The notes below the pieces were generated by a model that saw nothing but the letters and a program-made list of their open reading frames with translations, did no database searches and was not told the DNA's origin. A stretch of DNA of 42,864 bases, from positions 76,857 through 119,720 of the forward strand of contig JADCGS010000021.1 in NCBI GenBank assembly GCA_020248865.1, read 5' to 3'. Of the stretch, positions 1 to 6,200 are shown piece after piece (the first letter of the stretch is position 1; each line of letters begins with the position of its first letter). The DNA comes from Burkholderiales bacterium (lineage in GTDB: Bacteria; Pseudomonadota; Gammaproteobacteria; Burkholderiales; Burkholderiaceae_F). A program made the position numbers and the translations under genes.

Positions 1-2
1 AC

Positions 3-146
3 GATGGCGAGGCCGTGGTCGTGACGACCACCGACATCCACCTCGCCCGCGGCCTGGGCGATGCGCTGTACGCCGCCCGCCGCGGTGAGCTGGACTATCG
101 CTACAACGACAACGAGCACCTGCTGTACGTCCACTGGCAGGGCTGA
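3..146 (+). CDS. C-terminal fragment of an unidentified protein
   Basis: The open frame enters from the left edge and gives 47 residues ending in LLYVHWQG before a TGA; the start lies outside the window. Codon use is typical of the genome (G/C at third positions) and a plausible gene with a good ribosome site (Hsp20) follows 86 bases later, so the reading is credible. The tail mixes acidic and aromatic residues, has no membrane segment and matches no family I can name. Its position ahead of hsp20 and a usp gene suggests the same stress-related neighbourhood, which is context only. Confidence 0.55.
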   Translation, partial: DGEAVVVTTTDIHLARGLGDALYAARRGELDYRYNDNEHLLYVHWQG

Positions 147-232
147 GCGCGCGCCGGCGCCGGCCCGGTTGCTTCGGGCCCGCGGCCGGCAGGCCGCCCC
201 CGCCCCTGGGCACGGCAAACCTGGAGGACGCC

Positions 233-661
233 ATGAGAAACCCGATCCGTTGGAACCCCTGGCAGCGCGTAGCGCGCCGGGATCCCTGGACCCACGAGCT
301 GCGCGACGTCGAATCGATGCTGCGCGACGTGCCCGGCGTGCCGGACATGCGCGTGGACATCGGCGACAACGGCAAGGCCTACACGCTGAAGGCGGAGCTG
401 CCGGGCGTGGAGAAGGACGACATCCACGTCTCGGTCGACGGCACGCGCGTGTCGATCACGGCCGAGGTCCGGCGCGACCCGCAAGACAAGGACGTGCAGC
501 GCGTCTGCAGCGAGCGCTTCTACGGCCAGGTGCACCGCAGCTTTGCGCTGGACGGCGAGGTGGACGCGGCCGGCGCCACGGCGCAGCTCGACAAGGGGGT
601 GTTGCAGCTCACGCTGCCCAAGAAGGCAGGCGGCCAGGCGCGCCGACTGGCGATTCAGTAG
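233..661 (+). CDS. Hsp20/alpha-crystallin small heat shock protein
   Basis: A 142-residue small heat shock protein, an ATP-independent holdase that binds unfolding proteins in the cytoplasm. The N-terminus is Arg/Trp-rich, and an alpha-crystallin domain spans about residues 40-135. The family marks ELPGV (about 61) near the domain start and GVLQLTLPKK near the end are both present; the latter is a slight variant of the usual GVL.(V/I) motif. The start ATG follows a clear GGAGG. Length fits class A bacterial Hsp20. A strong GC hairpin lies 25 bases after the stop, so the gene is probably a single transcription unit. Two usp genes nearby support a general-stress setting. Confidence 0.92.
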   Translation: MRNPIRWNPWQRVARRDPWTHELRDVESMLRDVPGVPDMRVDIGDNGKAYTLKAELPGVEKDDIHVSVDGTRVSITAEVRRDPQDKDVQRVCSERFYGQVHRSFALDGEVDAAGATAQLDKGVLQLTLPKKAGGQARRLAIQ

Positions 662-685
662 GCGCCTGGACCTGCCGTGCGCCGC

Positions 686-712
686 CGGCCGGGCGGAAGC
701 GCCGCCCGGCCG
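686..712 (+). terminator. GC-rich hairpin after hsp20
   Basis: An 11-bp perfect stem (CGGCCGGGCGG paired with CCGCCCGGCCG) with a 5-base loop, 25 bases past the hsp20 stop. There is no T tract after it, so intrinsic termination is uncertain; it may instead stabilise the mRNA 3' end. Confidence 0.45.
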
Positions 713-891
713 CGGCCGGCGCGAGGCGCAGCACAGTGGCCGCTGCATCGCGCGCCTGATTGCCGCACCGCGGGCGCGGTGCGGGGCCACGGCCTCGTGG
801 CGGCCACCTGAGCCGGTGCTGGCGCCGGCCGACCCAACCGCGGCCCGCCTCGCGCGGACCGCGCCGACCGAAGGAAGCAACGGGAGAAACG

Positions 892-1323
892 ATGAGAAAC
901 CTGCTGGTACCGTTCGACGGCTCGGAATCGGCCGGGCGTGCGCTCGAGCACGCGATTGCGCTGGCCCGGGCGACCACGGCCACGGTGCATGTGATCCACG
1001 TGTACGAGGAACCCGCCGGCTACGCTCTGGGCGAGGTGGCCGTCCACTTTCCACGCGACGAGCTGATGTCCTACCTGCGCGAGGCCAGCGAAGCCCTGCG
1101 TGACGCGGCCGCCGCCCGCCTGCGCGCCGCCGGCGTGCCCTGCGTTGCCGAAAGCCGCGTCGGCCCGGTGGCCGAGTCGATCGTCGACTACGCCAAGACG
1201 CAGCACTGCGACGCGATCGTCATGGGCTCGCACGGCCGCTCCGCCCTCGGCGGTCTGCTGATGGGCTCGGTGGCAACCCGGGTGGTGCATCTGACGCCGG
1301 TGCCGGTGACGCTGGTCAAGTGA
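892..1323 (+). CDS. universal stress protein, UspA family
   Basis: A 143-residue single-domain Usp protein. The N-terminal strand LLVPFDGSESAGRALEHA carries the Asp (about residue 8) that contacts the nucleotide in ATP-binding members. The C-terminal ATP-loop motif GSHGRSALGGLLMGSVA matches G-x2-G-x9-G(S/T) and is intact, so this is likely an ATP-binding Usp. A longer upstream frame exists, but the ATG at 892 follows GGGAG and begins exactly at the family N-terminus. The gene stands alone on the plus strand between hsp20 and a minus-strand block. A second, divergent usp lies at 4169. Confidence 0.92.
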   Translation: MRNLLVPFDGSESAGRALEHAIALARATTATVHVIHVYEEPAGYALGEVAVHFPRDELMSYLREASEALRDAAAARLRAAGVPCVAESRVGPVAESIVDYAKTQHCDAIVMGSHGRSALGGLLMGSVATRVVHLTPVPVTLVK

Positions 1324-1416
1324 GAGCCTGTGAAAGGATCGTCGCGAGCGGGCCGCGCAGTCGATTTCTTACGGGCTCTGAGCAACCCAGCCGCCGCCAG
1401 CGGCGACAGGCGCTCG

Positions 1417-1450
1417 CAAGGAAAACAATGCCTTACAGAACGTTTTCTTG
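1417..1450. other. AT-rich inverted repeat downstream of usp
   Basis: The 235-base gap between usp and the VOC gene has no convincing ORF. About 95 bases past the usp stop lies a locally AT-rich imperfect hairpin: CAAGGAAAAC pairs with GTTTTCTTG, with one bulged base and a loop of about 15 bases. The genes on either side converge, so a bidirectional terminator is the simplest reading. The remainder of the gap is GC-rich without obvious structure. Confidence 0.35.
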
Positions 1451-1558
1451 AGAGGCGGCCGGGCGCGGCGGGCGGTGCCGTCGGCGCGCTGGCCGCCCGG
1501 CTGCTCACGCGGCGGCTACGTGATGAATTGCCGGCCGGGGCAGTGGGGGCGGCTGGCC

Positions 1559-1942
1559 TCAAGGCGCCGTGGGTACATCGGGCTGAAGGAGTTCGATGCG
1601 GTTGCCAAAGGGGTCTTCCGTGAACACGCGCCGACTGCCGGCCAACTGCTCGACGTCCGAGTGCACGACCAGGCCGCGCTCCACGAGAGACTCGACCAGA
1701 GCCGCGAGGTCATCGACCACGAACGCCGGGTGCGCCTTCCTTGCAGGACGGAACTCCTCTTCCACGCCCAGGTGAAGCTGCAGCCAAGCGCACTGAAACC
1801 AGACGCCGCCCCGGGCAGCCAGATGGGCCGGCTTCGGAATCTCCGGCAGCCCGAGCACGCCGCAGTAGAACCGGCGGGCGGCGTCCTCCTGCCCGCGGGG
1901 CATTGCGAGTTGCACGTGATCCAGCGCGACAGCCTTGGGCAC
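1559..1942 (-). CDS. VOC/glyoxalase-family protein
   Basis: A 127-residue vicinal-oxygen-chelate fold protein. It opens with LDHVQLAMP, contains ARRFYCGVLGLPEIPKP typical of the first beta-alpha-beta module, and ends with FTEDPFGNRIELLQP, the standard VOC C-terminal strand with the metal-ligand Glu. His (LDHV), His (LQLHLG) and Glu (RIELL) are the likely metal ligands. Substrate cannot be assigned; such proteins include lyases, dioxygenases and resistance proteins. I chose the GTG at 1942 because GAGG lies 5 bases upstream and the protein then begins at the domain edge; the open frame runs further upstream (to 2167) with unlikely composition. It is the last gene of a minus-strand block of small enzymes. 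Confidence 0.8.
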   Translation of the reverse strand: MPKAVALDHVQLAMPRGQEDAARRFYCGVLGLPEIPKPAHLAARGGVWFQCAWLQLHLGVEEEFRPARKAHPAFVVDDLAALVESLVERGLVVHSDVEQLAGSRRVFTEDPFGNRIELLQPDVPTAP

Positions 1943-2117
1943 GGGAGCCTCGACGCGAAGTGACGCAGCGCGCCGACGGCAGCGCCAGCAGAACAACGAG
2001 CCGGCGGGGCGCGCGTTGAACCGGGATGCCTCGCAGGCCCGGCGTCCTGGTGCTGCCCTTCCGGCCTGAGCAATGGGTCGATCGGCGCTTTCCGCAATGC
2101 AGGCAAAGGCCAGCGCG

Positions 2118-2510
2118 TCAGAACCGATCACACTGCGGAGCGCCGTCGAGGATCTCATAGTAGCCACCCTTGCTGCTCACGAAGGTGTGCTTGGCGATCT
2201 TGAGCTGAAGCGGGGTGTCGATGCACCCCAAGGCGACGGCGATCCACGGGTACCCCTCGATCATCGGATCCCAGAACAGGGTCGATCCACACACTGCGCA
2301 TGAGCCGCGTCGGACCTTGCCGGAGGACCGATACCAAGCGACCGAGTCGGCTCCCTGCACGTCGAGGACTGTTCGGCGCACGTTGACGCCAGTCCAGAAG
2401 TTCCCGGTGTGCTTTCGGCACTGGCTGCAATGGCACGCCTCGGGTGCGTGTTCGAGTGGTCCTTCGATTCGCAGCGTCACGGCGCCGCACAGACAGCTTC
2501 CTGAGATCAT
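2118..2510 (-). CDS. GFA-type (Mss4-like) zinc protein
   Basis: A 130-residue member of the glutathione-dependent formaldehyde-activating enzyme (GFA) family. Zinc ligands are visible as CLCGAV (about residues 6-8), CHCSQCRKHTG (about 30-35) and CAVCGS, the characteristic Cys pattern; GYPWIAVALGCID and HTFVSSK follow as in the family. The function of most members is unknown; the GFA name comes from a formaldehyde-glutathione condensation activity in one homologue. The ATG at 2510 has GGAG 6 bases upstream and beats the alternative ATGs at 2522 and 2531. Base composition is less GC-rich than the chromosomal genes around the block. Confidence 0.85.
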   Translation of the reverse strand: MISGSCLCGAVTLRIEGPLEHAPEACHCSQCRKHTGNFWTGVNVRRTVLDVQGADSVAWYRSSGKVRRGSCAVCGSTLFWDPMIEGYPWIAVALGCIDTPLQLKIAKHTFVSSKGGYYEILDGAPQCDRF

Positions 2511-2835
2511 CGTGCGCTCCATCGAATCCATGAGGCGAATCCATAAGGCCGGTGCGACGGGCCAGCGCCTCGCTGCCGTGCAGCGCCCGAAATTACCCTC
2601 GACGCAAAGCTGCACCGGGCGCAGACGGCCGTCAACAGCCTGCACGGCTGCGCCCGCGCGACGGCGGCCATTGCGATGAATGGCCCGCCTGGACGGCGCG
2701 GCGCGGGCGAATGGCGCGCCCGACGCGGCGTTGGTGCTTGCCGCCGGGAGGACGAGGAAAGCTTGGGGCTGCCGACGCGAAAGGGAAATCCCTGCCGACG
2801 GCTCGGGGTGGCGGGCGCATGGCGCAAGAACCGGC
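2511..2835. other. non-coding gap between GFA and tautomerase genes
   Basis: A 325-base stretch with no convincing gene on either strand: short open frames have Arg/Gly/Pro-rich shadow composition. A small AT-richer patch lies near 2588-2600. I looked for an attC-type recombination site (RYYYAAC...GTTRRRY) on the minus strand and did not find a pair. It may hold the promoter of the GFA gene. Confidence 0.5.
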
Positions 2836-3216
2836 CTACCCGTGCGGGACGCGCCCTCCGGCTGGCGACCAGTTCTCCCAGGCGATGTCCTGGAACACCA
2901 CCATCAAGTTCTCCGGGTCGAAGCCGGTCTGGCTCAGCGAGTGCGTCAGGTGGGCGAGGATGTCCTTCTTGACCTTCACACTTCTGCCGGCTCCGAGCTG
3001 GATCTCAACCAGGACGAAGTCCGAAGTCCGCATCGTCTTGACATCGGGAAAGCTCGCATCGAACCGGAAGTCGTCCGCGTCGAGCTCGAGGACCCGATGG
3101 AATCGATCCCGCGGGTCGACTCCGGCCGTGCACAGGGCGGCGTGAACGGCCATCAGGACCTGGGTCTTGAACTCACGCGACTTCGGCTTCGTGACGGTGA
3201 TCGTGACGATCGGCAT
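2836..3216 (-). CDS. tautomerase-family protein (4-OT/MIF-like)
   Basis: A 126-residue protein beginning MPIVTITVTKPKS. After initiator Met removal, Pro-1 would be the catalytic base, as in 4-oxalocrotonate tautomerase and relatives. Two beta-alpha-beta halves are visible: residues 1-60 and about 60-126 (DFVLVEIQLGAG, then VKKDILAHLTHSLSQ). This is the length of the larger tautomerase_2-like proteins, not the 62-residue 4-OT. The start at 3216 is fixed by GAGG 5 bases upstream and by the need for Pro next to Met; a longer frame to 3315 lacks family features. Substrate unknown. It belongs to the same lower-GC minus-strand block as the GFA and GNAT genes. Confidence 0.8.
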   Translation of the reverse strand: MPIVTITVTKPKSREFKTQVLMAVHAALCTAGVDPRDRFHRVLELDADDFRFDASFPDVKTMRTSDFVLVEIQLGAGRSVKVKKDILAHLTHSLSQTGFDPENLMVVFQDIAWENWSPAGGRVPHG

Positions 3217-3365
3217 GTGGACCTCATCTTGCAGCGTGGGCAGGCCGCCGTGGGGCTCGTCCGCCCGCCGAGGCGCGGCGACGGGAGCATCCCGACCTGG
3301 ATGACCCGGGGGCAAAGGCCGCCGCCGATGGCGATGCGCCGTAGCGGGCGATCGGCAGCGGCATG

Positions 3366-3863
3366 CTAGACCTCACCGCGCAGCAGACGCATTTGTACCG
3401 CGTTGAAGTACACGCCGTCGAACCGCATGGCGTTGGCCTTGAGAGCCTCGCGCTTGAAGCCAAGCTTGGCGTAAAGGGAAATCGCCGCCTCATTGTCTTC
3501 GCGTGCCTCAAGCTCGATGCGAGTGAGTCCCTTGCGCCAAGCCTTCTCGATGCAGGCCGAGAGCAGGCGTGTCCCGAGTCCATGGCCACGGTAGGCCGGG
3601 TGTACGCCCATGCCGAGCGAGCCGCAGTGCGAGATCGCATGCGCCCAGTTTGGAAAGATGTCGGCCCAGCCGACGACGCGCTCACCATCCAGGGCGAAGA
3701 ACTGAATCGCATCGTTGGCGACGCTGTCCTTCACGAAACCTTCGATCCGCTCGAGCGCAAGCGCTTCGAACTGGGCGAGGTATCTGCGCTCTCGGGCGAC
3801 GACGTCCAAACACTCGCGGTAGCTGGCAGCGTAGCGCTCCTGAACAGGCGTGATGAGAAGCAT
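3366..3863 (-). CDS. GNAT-family N-acetyltransferase
   Basis: A 165-residue GNAT enzyme. The acetyl-CoA pyrophosphate loop is seen as GVHPAYRGHGLGTRLLSACI (motif A, Q/R-x-x-G-x-G/A), followed by motif B: RIELEAREDNEAAISLYAKLGF, then the tail VYFNAVQMRLL. The pattern is close to RimI/RimJ-like and small-molecule acetyltransferases; the acceptor cannot be read from sequence. The ATG at 3863 precedes the domain start; no strong ribosome site is visible. It is the first gene of the four-gene minus-strand block, and its base composition is clearly less GC-rich than neighbouring genome genes, suggesting acquisition. Confidence 0.85.
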   Translation of the reverse strand: MLLITPVQERYAASYRECLDVVARERRYLAQFEALALERIEGFVKDSVANDAIQFFALDGERVVGWADIFPNWAHAISHCGSLGMGVHPAYRGHGLGTRLLSACIEKAWRKGLTRIELEAREDNEAAISLYAKLGFKREALKANAMRFDGVYFNAVQMRLLRGEV

Positions 3864-4168
3864 CGGCGATCGGTGAGGCGGGTCATTACTTCGGAAGCGT
3901 AGCTCCGAGCGGACAACCCGACCCGGCAACGGCAATCCGCATCCGGGCAGGCCGCGGGCATCTGCGTCTTGCCATGCGTTCACGCCAACGCCTGCATGAA
4001 CGTGCCGCACGAGCCGCGACCGCCAGACCTGGCGCCCGTGCCGGGCTGCGCCGCGCCCGCTCGCCCGCCGGCGCGGCCAGCCGTTCACGGCCCGCGCGAC
4101 GCGAGAGCGACGCGAGAGCGACTCGCGAGCGACGCGAGAGCGACTCGGGTGCGGCCGTTGGCGCACCC
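3864..4168. other. gap with no gene, ahead of the acquired block
   Basis: About 305 bases between the second usp and the GNAT gene, with no credible ORF. The left part should contain the GNAT promoter; the right part holds the tandem repeat listed at 4096-4147. Confidence 0.5.
4096..4147. repeat. 22-bp tandem repeat after usp
   Basis: Two identical copies of GCGACGCGAGAGCGACTCG at 4107-4125 and 4129-4147 (period 22), preceded by an overlapping 16-base partial copy at 4096-4111. It begins 21 bases beyond the usp stop on the minus strand. Purine/GC-biased and partly self-complementary; no function is apparent. Confidence 0.75.
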
Positions 4169-4603
4169 TCAGCGCACCACCAGCACCGGAAGGCGGCTGC
4201 GTGCGAGCACGTGCTGGGTCTGGCTGCCGAGCAGCACCGCGGCCACGCCGCGCCGGCCATGCGAGCCCATCACGATGCAGTCGCAGCCGCGGTCCTCGGC
4301 CATCTGGAGAATGCCCAGCCACGGCGGATCGACCTCGCGCGGCACGGTCTCGCAGTCCACGCCGGCGGCGCGTGCCGCGGTCTCCAGGGCGGCCAGCGCG
4401 TCGTTGGCAAGCGCCGCTGCGGCGGCCTGCACCTGCCCGACCTGCGCCGGCTCCAGTTGCCCGAAGCCGATGTACGGGTAAGGCTCGATCGCGCTGAAGC
4501 CGACCACGCCGGCCCCCAGGTCGCGCGCCAGCGCGACGGCCCGTTCGACCGCGCGGACCGACAGCGCGGAGCCGTCGGTGGCCACCAGCAGCTTGCGGAA
4601 CAT
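4169..4603 (-). CDS. universal stress protein, UspA family
   Basis: A 144-residue Usp. It starts FRKLLVATDGSALSVRAVER, with the nucleotide-contacting Asp at about residue 10, and has the C-terminal loop GSHGRRGVAAVLLGSQTQHV, a G-x2-G-x9-GS motif consistent with ATP binding. ATG 4603 follows GAGG at 8 bases. It lies 20 bases downstream of the small protein gene at 4624-4839 on the same strand, so the two are probably co-transcribed. It differs substantially from the usp at 892 (for example in the insertion PYIGFGQLEPAQ), so the two are not a recent duplication. Confidence 0.92.
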   Translation of the reverse strand: MFRKLLVATDGSALSVRAVERAVALARDLGAGVVGFSAIEPYPYIGFGQLEPAQVGQVQAAAAALANDALAALETAARAAGVDCETVPREVDPPWLGILQMAEDRGCDCIVMGSHGRRGVAAVLLGSQTQHVLARSRLPVLVVR

Positions 4604-4623
4604 GGTTGTCGCCTCCTCGTCCG

Positions 4624-4839
4624 TCAGGGGCCGGTGCGGACCCACAGCCCGCGCTCGACGCAGTGCAGGCGCCCGGCGCCGCTCTGCACGCAGGTGCCAA
4701 GCGGAAACGCCGCGCCGTTGAACCTGCATACGCCGGTCTGCAGGTCAAGCTCCGGCGAGAACTGCTCACCCTCGCCCAGGATCGGCGCGGTGCGCTGCTC
4801 GGGGTCGGTCGCGCCGACCCGGGTTACATCGCTCGTCAT
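4624..4839 (-). CDS. small conserved-looking protein, unknown
   Basis: A 71-residue protein with an excellent ribosome site (AGGGGG four bases before ATG 4839), 20 bases upstream of the usp. The C-terminal half has three cysteines in the order GVCRFNGAAF, GTCVQSG, LHCVERGLW, which could form a small disulfide or metal-bound beta fold. The spacing reminds me of DUF1496-type proteins (CxYxxxxY...C), a weak resemblance only. No signal peptide or membrane segment. The long open frame upstream of it has shadow composition and is not part of the gene. Probably co-expressed with the Usp. Confidence 0.6.
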   Translation of the reverse strand: MTSDVTRVGATDPEQRTAPILGEGEQFSPELDLQTGVCRFNGAAFPLGTCVQSGAGRLHCVERGLWVRTGP

Positions 4840-5085
4840 GGTGCCCCCTGAAACAAGGCCGCGACGGCAACAGCATACGGAGCGCGCGGCTGCGGCGGAG
4901 TCGGATTCGAGGCTGCTGTCAGTGTGCCGTTGATGGCGGTCAAGCGCACGCCGGGCCAGGCTCCTAAGTTCGGACTGCTGCGGCGCCTGCCGCGGTGAGG
5001 GCAGTCTGCGATGCAACGGCGCAAGAAGGGCCATGCCAGCGCCACACCAGAGCAACACCCGCGCCAGACCATGAGCGAGGACACC

Positions 5086-5673
5086 ATGAAAAAGACCCTG
5101 ATCGTTTTCCACTCGCGCAGCGGCTATACCCGCCGCGCGGCACAGGCGCTGGCGCAGCGCCTGGACGCCGATCTCGACGAGATCCGCATCGTGCAGCCGC
5201 TGGCGGGCACGCTCGGCTACGCGTTCTGCGCGCTGGAGTCGCTGTTGCATCTGACCCCGGCGCTGCGGCCTTCGACCCGGGACGCGTCGGACTACCCGCT
5301 GGTGGTCGTGGGCACGCCGGTGTGGTTCTGGAATCTGTCGAGCCCGGTGCGTAGCTGGCTGGCGGGCAACCGGCTTGCCAAGGGCCGCTTTGCGTTCTTC
5401 TGCACGATGGGCGGCTCGGGCGCCGGGCGCGCGTTTGCCGCCATGCAGGAGCTGGCCGGCGGCGCGGCGCGGGCCACGCTGGCGCTGACCGACGGCCAGA
5501 TCGACGCCGGCGCCGATGCCGCGATCGATGCGTTCGTGCGCGCGCTGCGGGCCGCACCGTCGGCCGCAACGGCTCCGGCGGCCGGCTGCGCAGCGGTGGC
5601 TTCCAGCGCCGGTGCAGCACGCGCCGGGACCGCACGCCGGGTGCTGGTCGCGGAGCACCGACACATCCTCTGA
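5086..5673 (+). CDS. flavodoxin-like protein
   Basis: A 195-residue flavodoxin-fold protein. The N-terminal strand LIVFHSRSGYTRRAAQALAQ contains the FMN phosphate loop (HSRSGYT, about residues 8-14). VVVGTPVWFWNLSSPVRSWL is the second loop, with aromatic residues that would stack on the flavin, and FFCTMGGSGAGRAFAAMQEL is the third. It resembles the flavodoxin/NAD(P)H-quinone reductase-type proteins found in stress regulons. After about residue 160 the tail is Ala-rich and low in complexity. ATG 5086 has GAGG 5 bases upstream; ATG 5071 is an alternative adding five residues. The gene is divergent from the usp unit, with about 245 bases of shared upstream region. Confidence 0.82.
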   Translation: MKKTLIVFHSRSGYTRRAAQALAQRLDADLDEIRIVQPLAGTLGYAFCALESLLHLTPALRPSTRDASDYPLVVVGTPVWFWNLSSPVRSWLAGNRLAKGRFAFFCTMGGSGAGRAFAAMQELAGGAARATLALTDGQIDAGADAAIDAFVRALRAAPSAATAPAAGCAAVASSAGAARAGTARRVLVAEHRHIL

Positions 5674-6200
5674 CCCCTCGTCGCCGAGAAGGCGAGCTCC
5701 AATCGGGCGCACGCGCGCGGCTGGGCCCATGCGCTTACAGTTCGCGGCGGCAGCGCACGTGAGGTTCAGCCGTAGCCTGGCGGATGGCAGACTCCCGAAT
5801 CCGGCGTGGCGATGGAGTTCGTCCAGGCGTCGCCGCATCGCGGCATTGCGTGTCGCGGTACAGCGGTCGCGGCCAGGCGCGGCACGCGCCGCACTTTGGC
5901 TCCCGACCCGCCGCAGCACCGGCGTCTGGGCCGCCTTGCGGCGCCTTATCTGGCGATTCAGCGGCCCATGCCCGGCTAACATCACGCCGTCATGAACGCC
6001 GCCCGGCTCGCCCGCGTCGTCGCACGCGGGCCGCGTATCCCCCGGCCTGCCGACTGTCTGCCCGCCACTGGAGAGCGACCGGCGGCCGCACAGGCTTGTG
6101 GCGTCCGACGACCGGCCGCGCCGGCCCGCGTGGCGGCTTCAACGCGAATGCCGCACCGCTGGGCCCACCCACCGCGCTGGACGCAATCGCCGTCGACGCC
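5674..6200. other. long gap before the GGDEF/EAL gene
   Basis: About 527 bases. The downstream frame stays open through it from 5784, but the implied residues are Arg/Pro/Ala-rich with shadow-type codon use and match nothing, so I treat it as untranslated. No RNA gene or repeat was recognised. It should contain the promoter of the 6201 gene and possibly a long leader. Confidence 0.5.

Noticed and set aside
1943..2117. possible attC between GFA and VOC genes (GTTGAAC/GTTCAAC near 2012)
   Set aside because: Only one core-like word is present; no partner site and no flanking fold was found.
4840..5985. long upstream extension of the 71-residue protein frame
   Set aside because: It covers the flavodoxin gene on the opposite strand and reads as shadow; ATG 4839 has a strong ribosome site.
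5784..6200. N-terminal extension of the GGDEF/EAL protein
   Set aside because: Arg/Pro/Ala-rich residues with no domain; the ATG at 6201 lies shortly before the first PAS domain.
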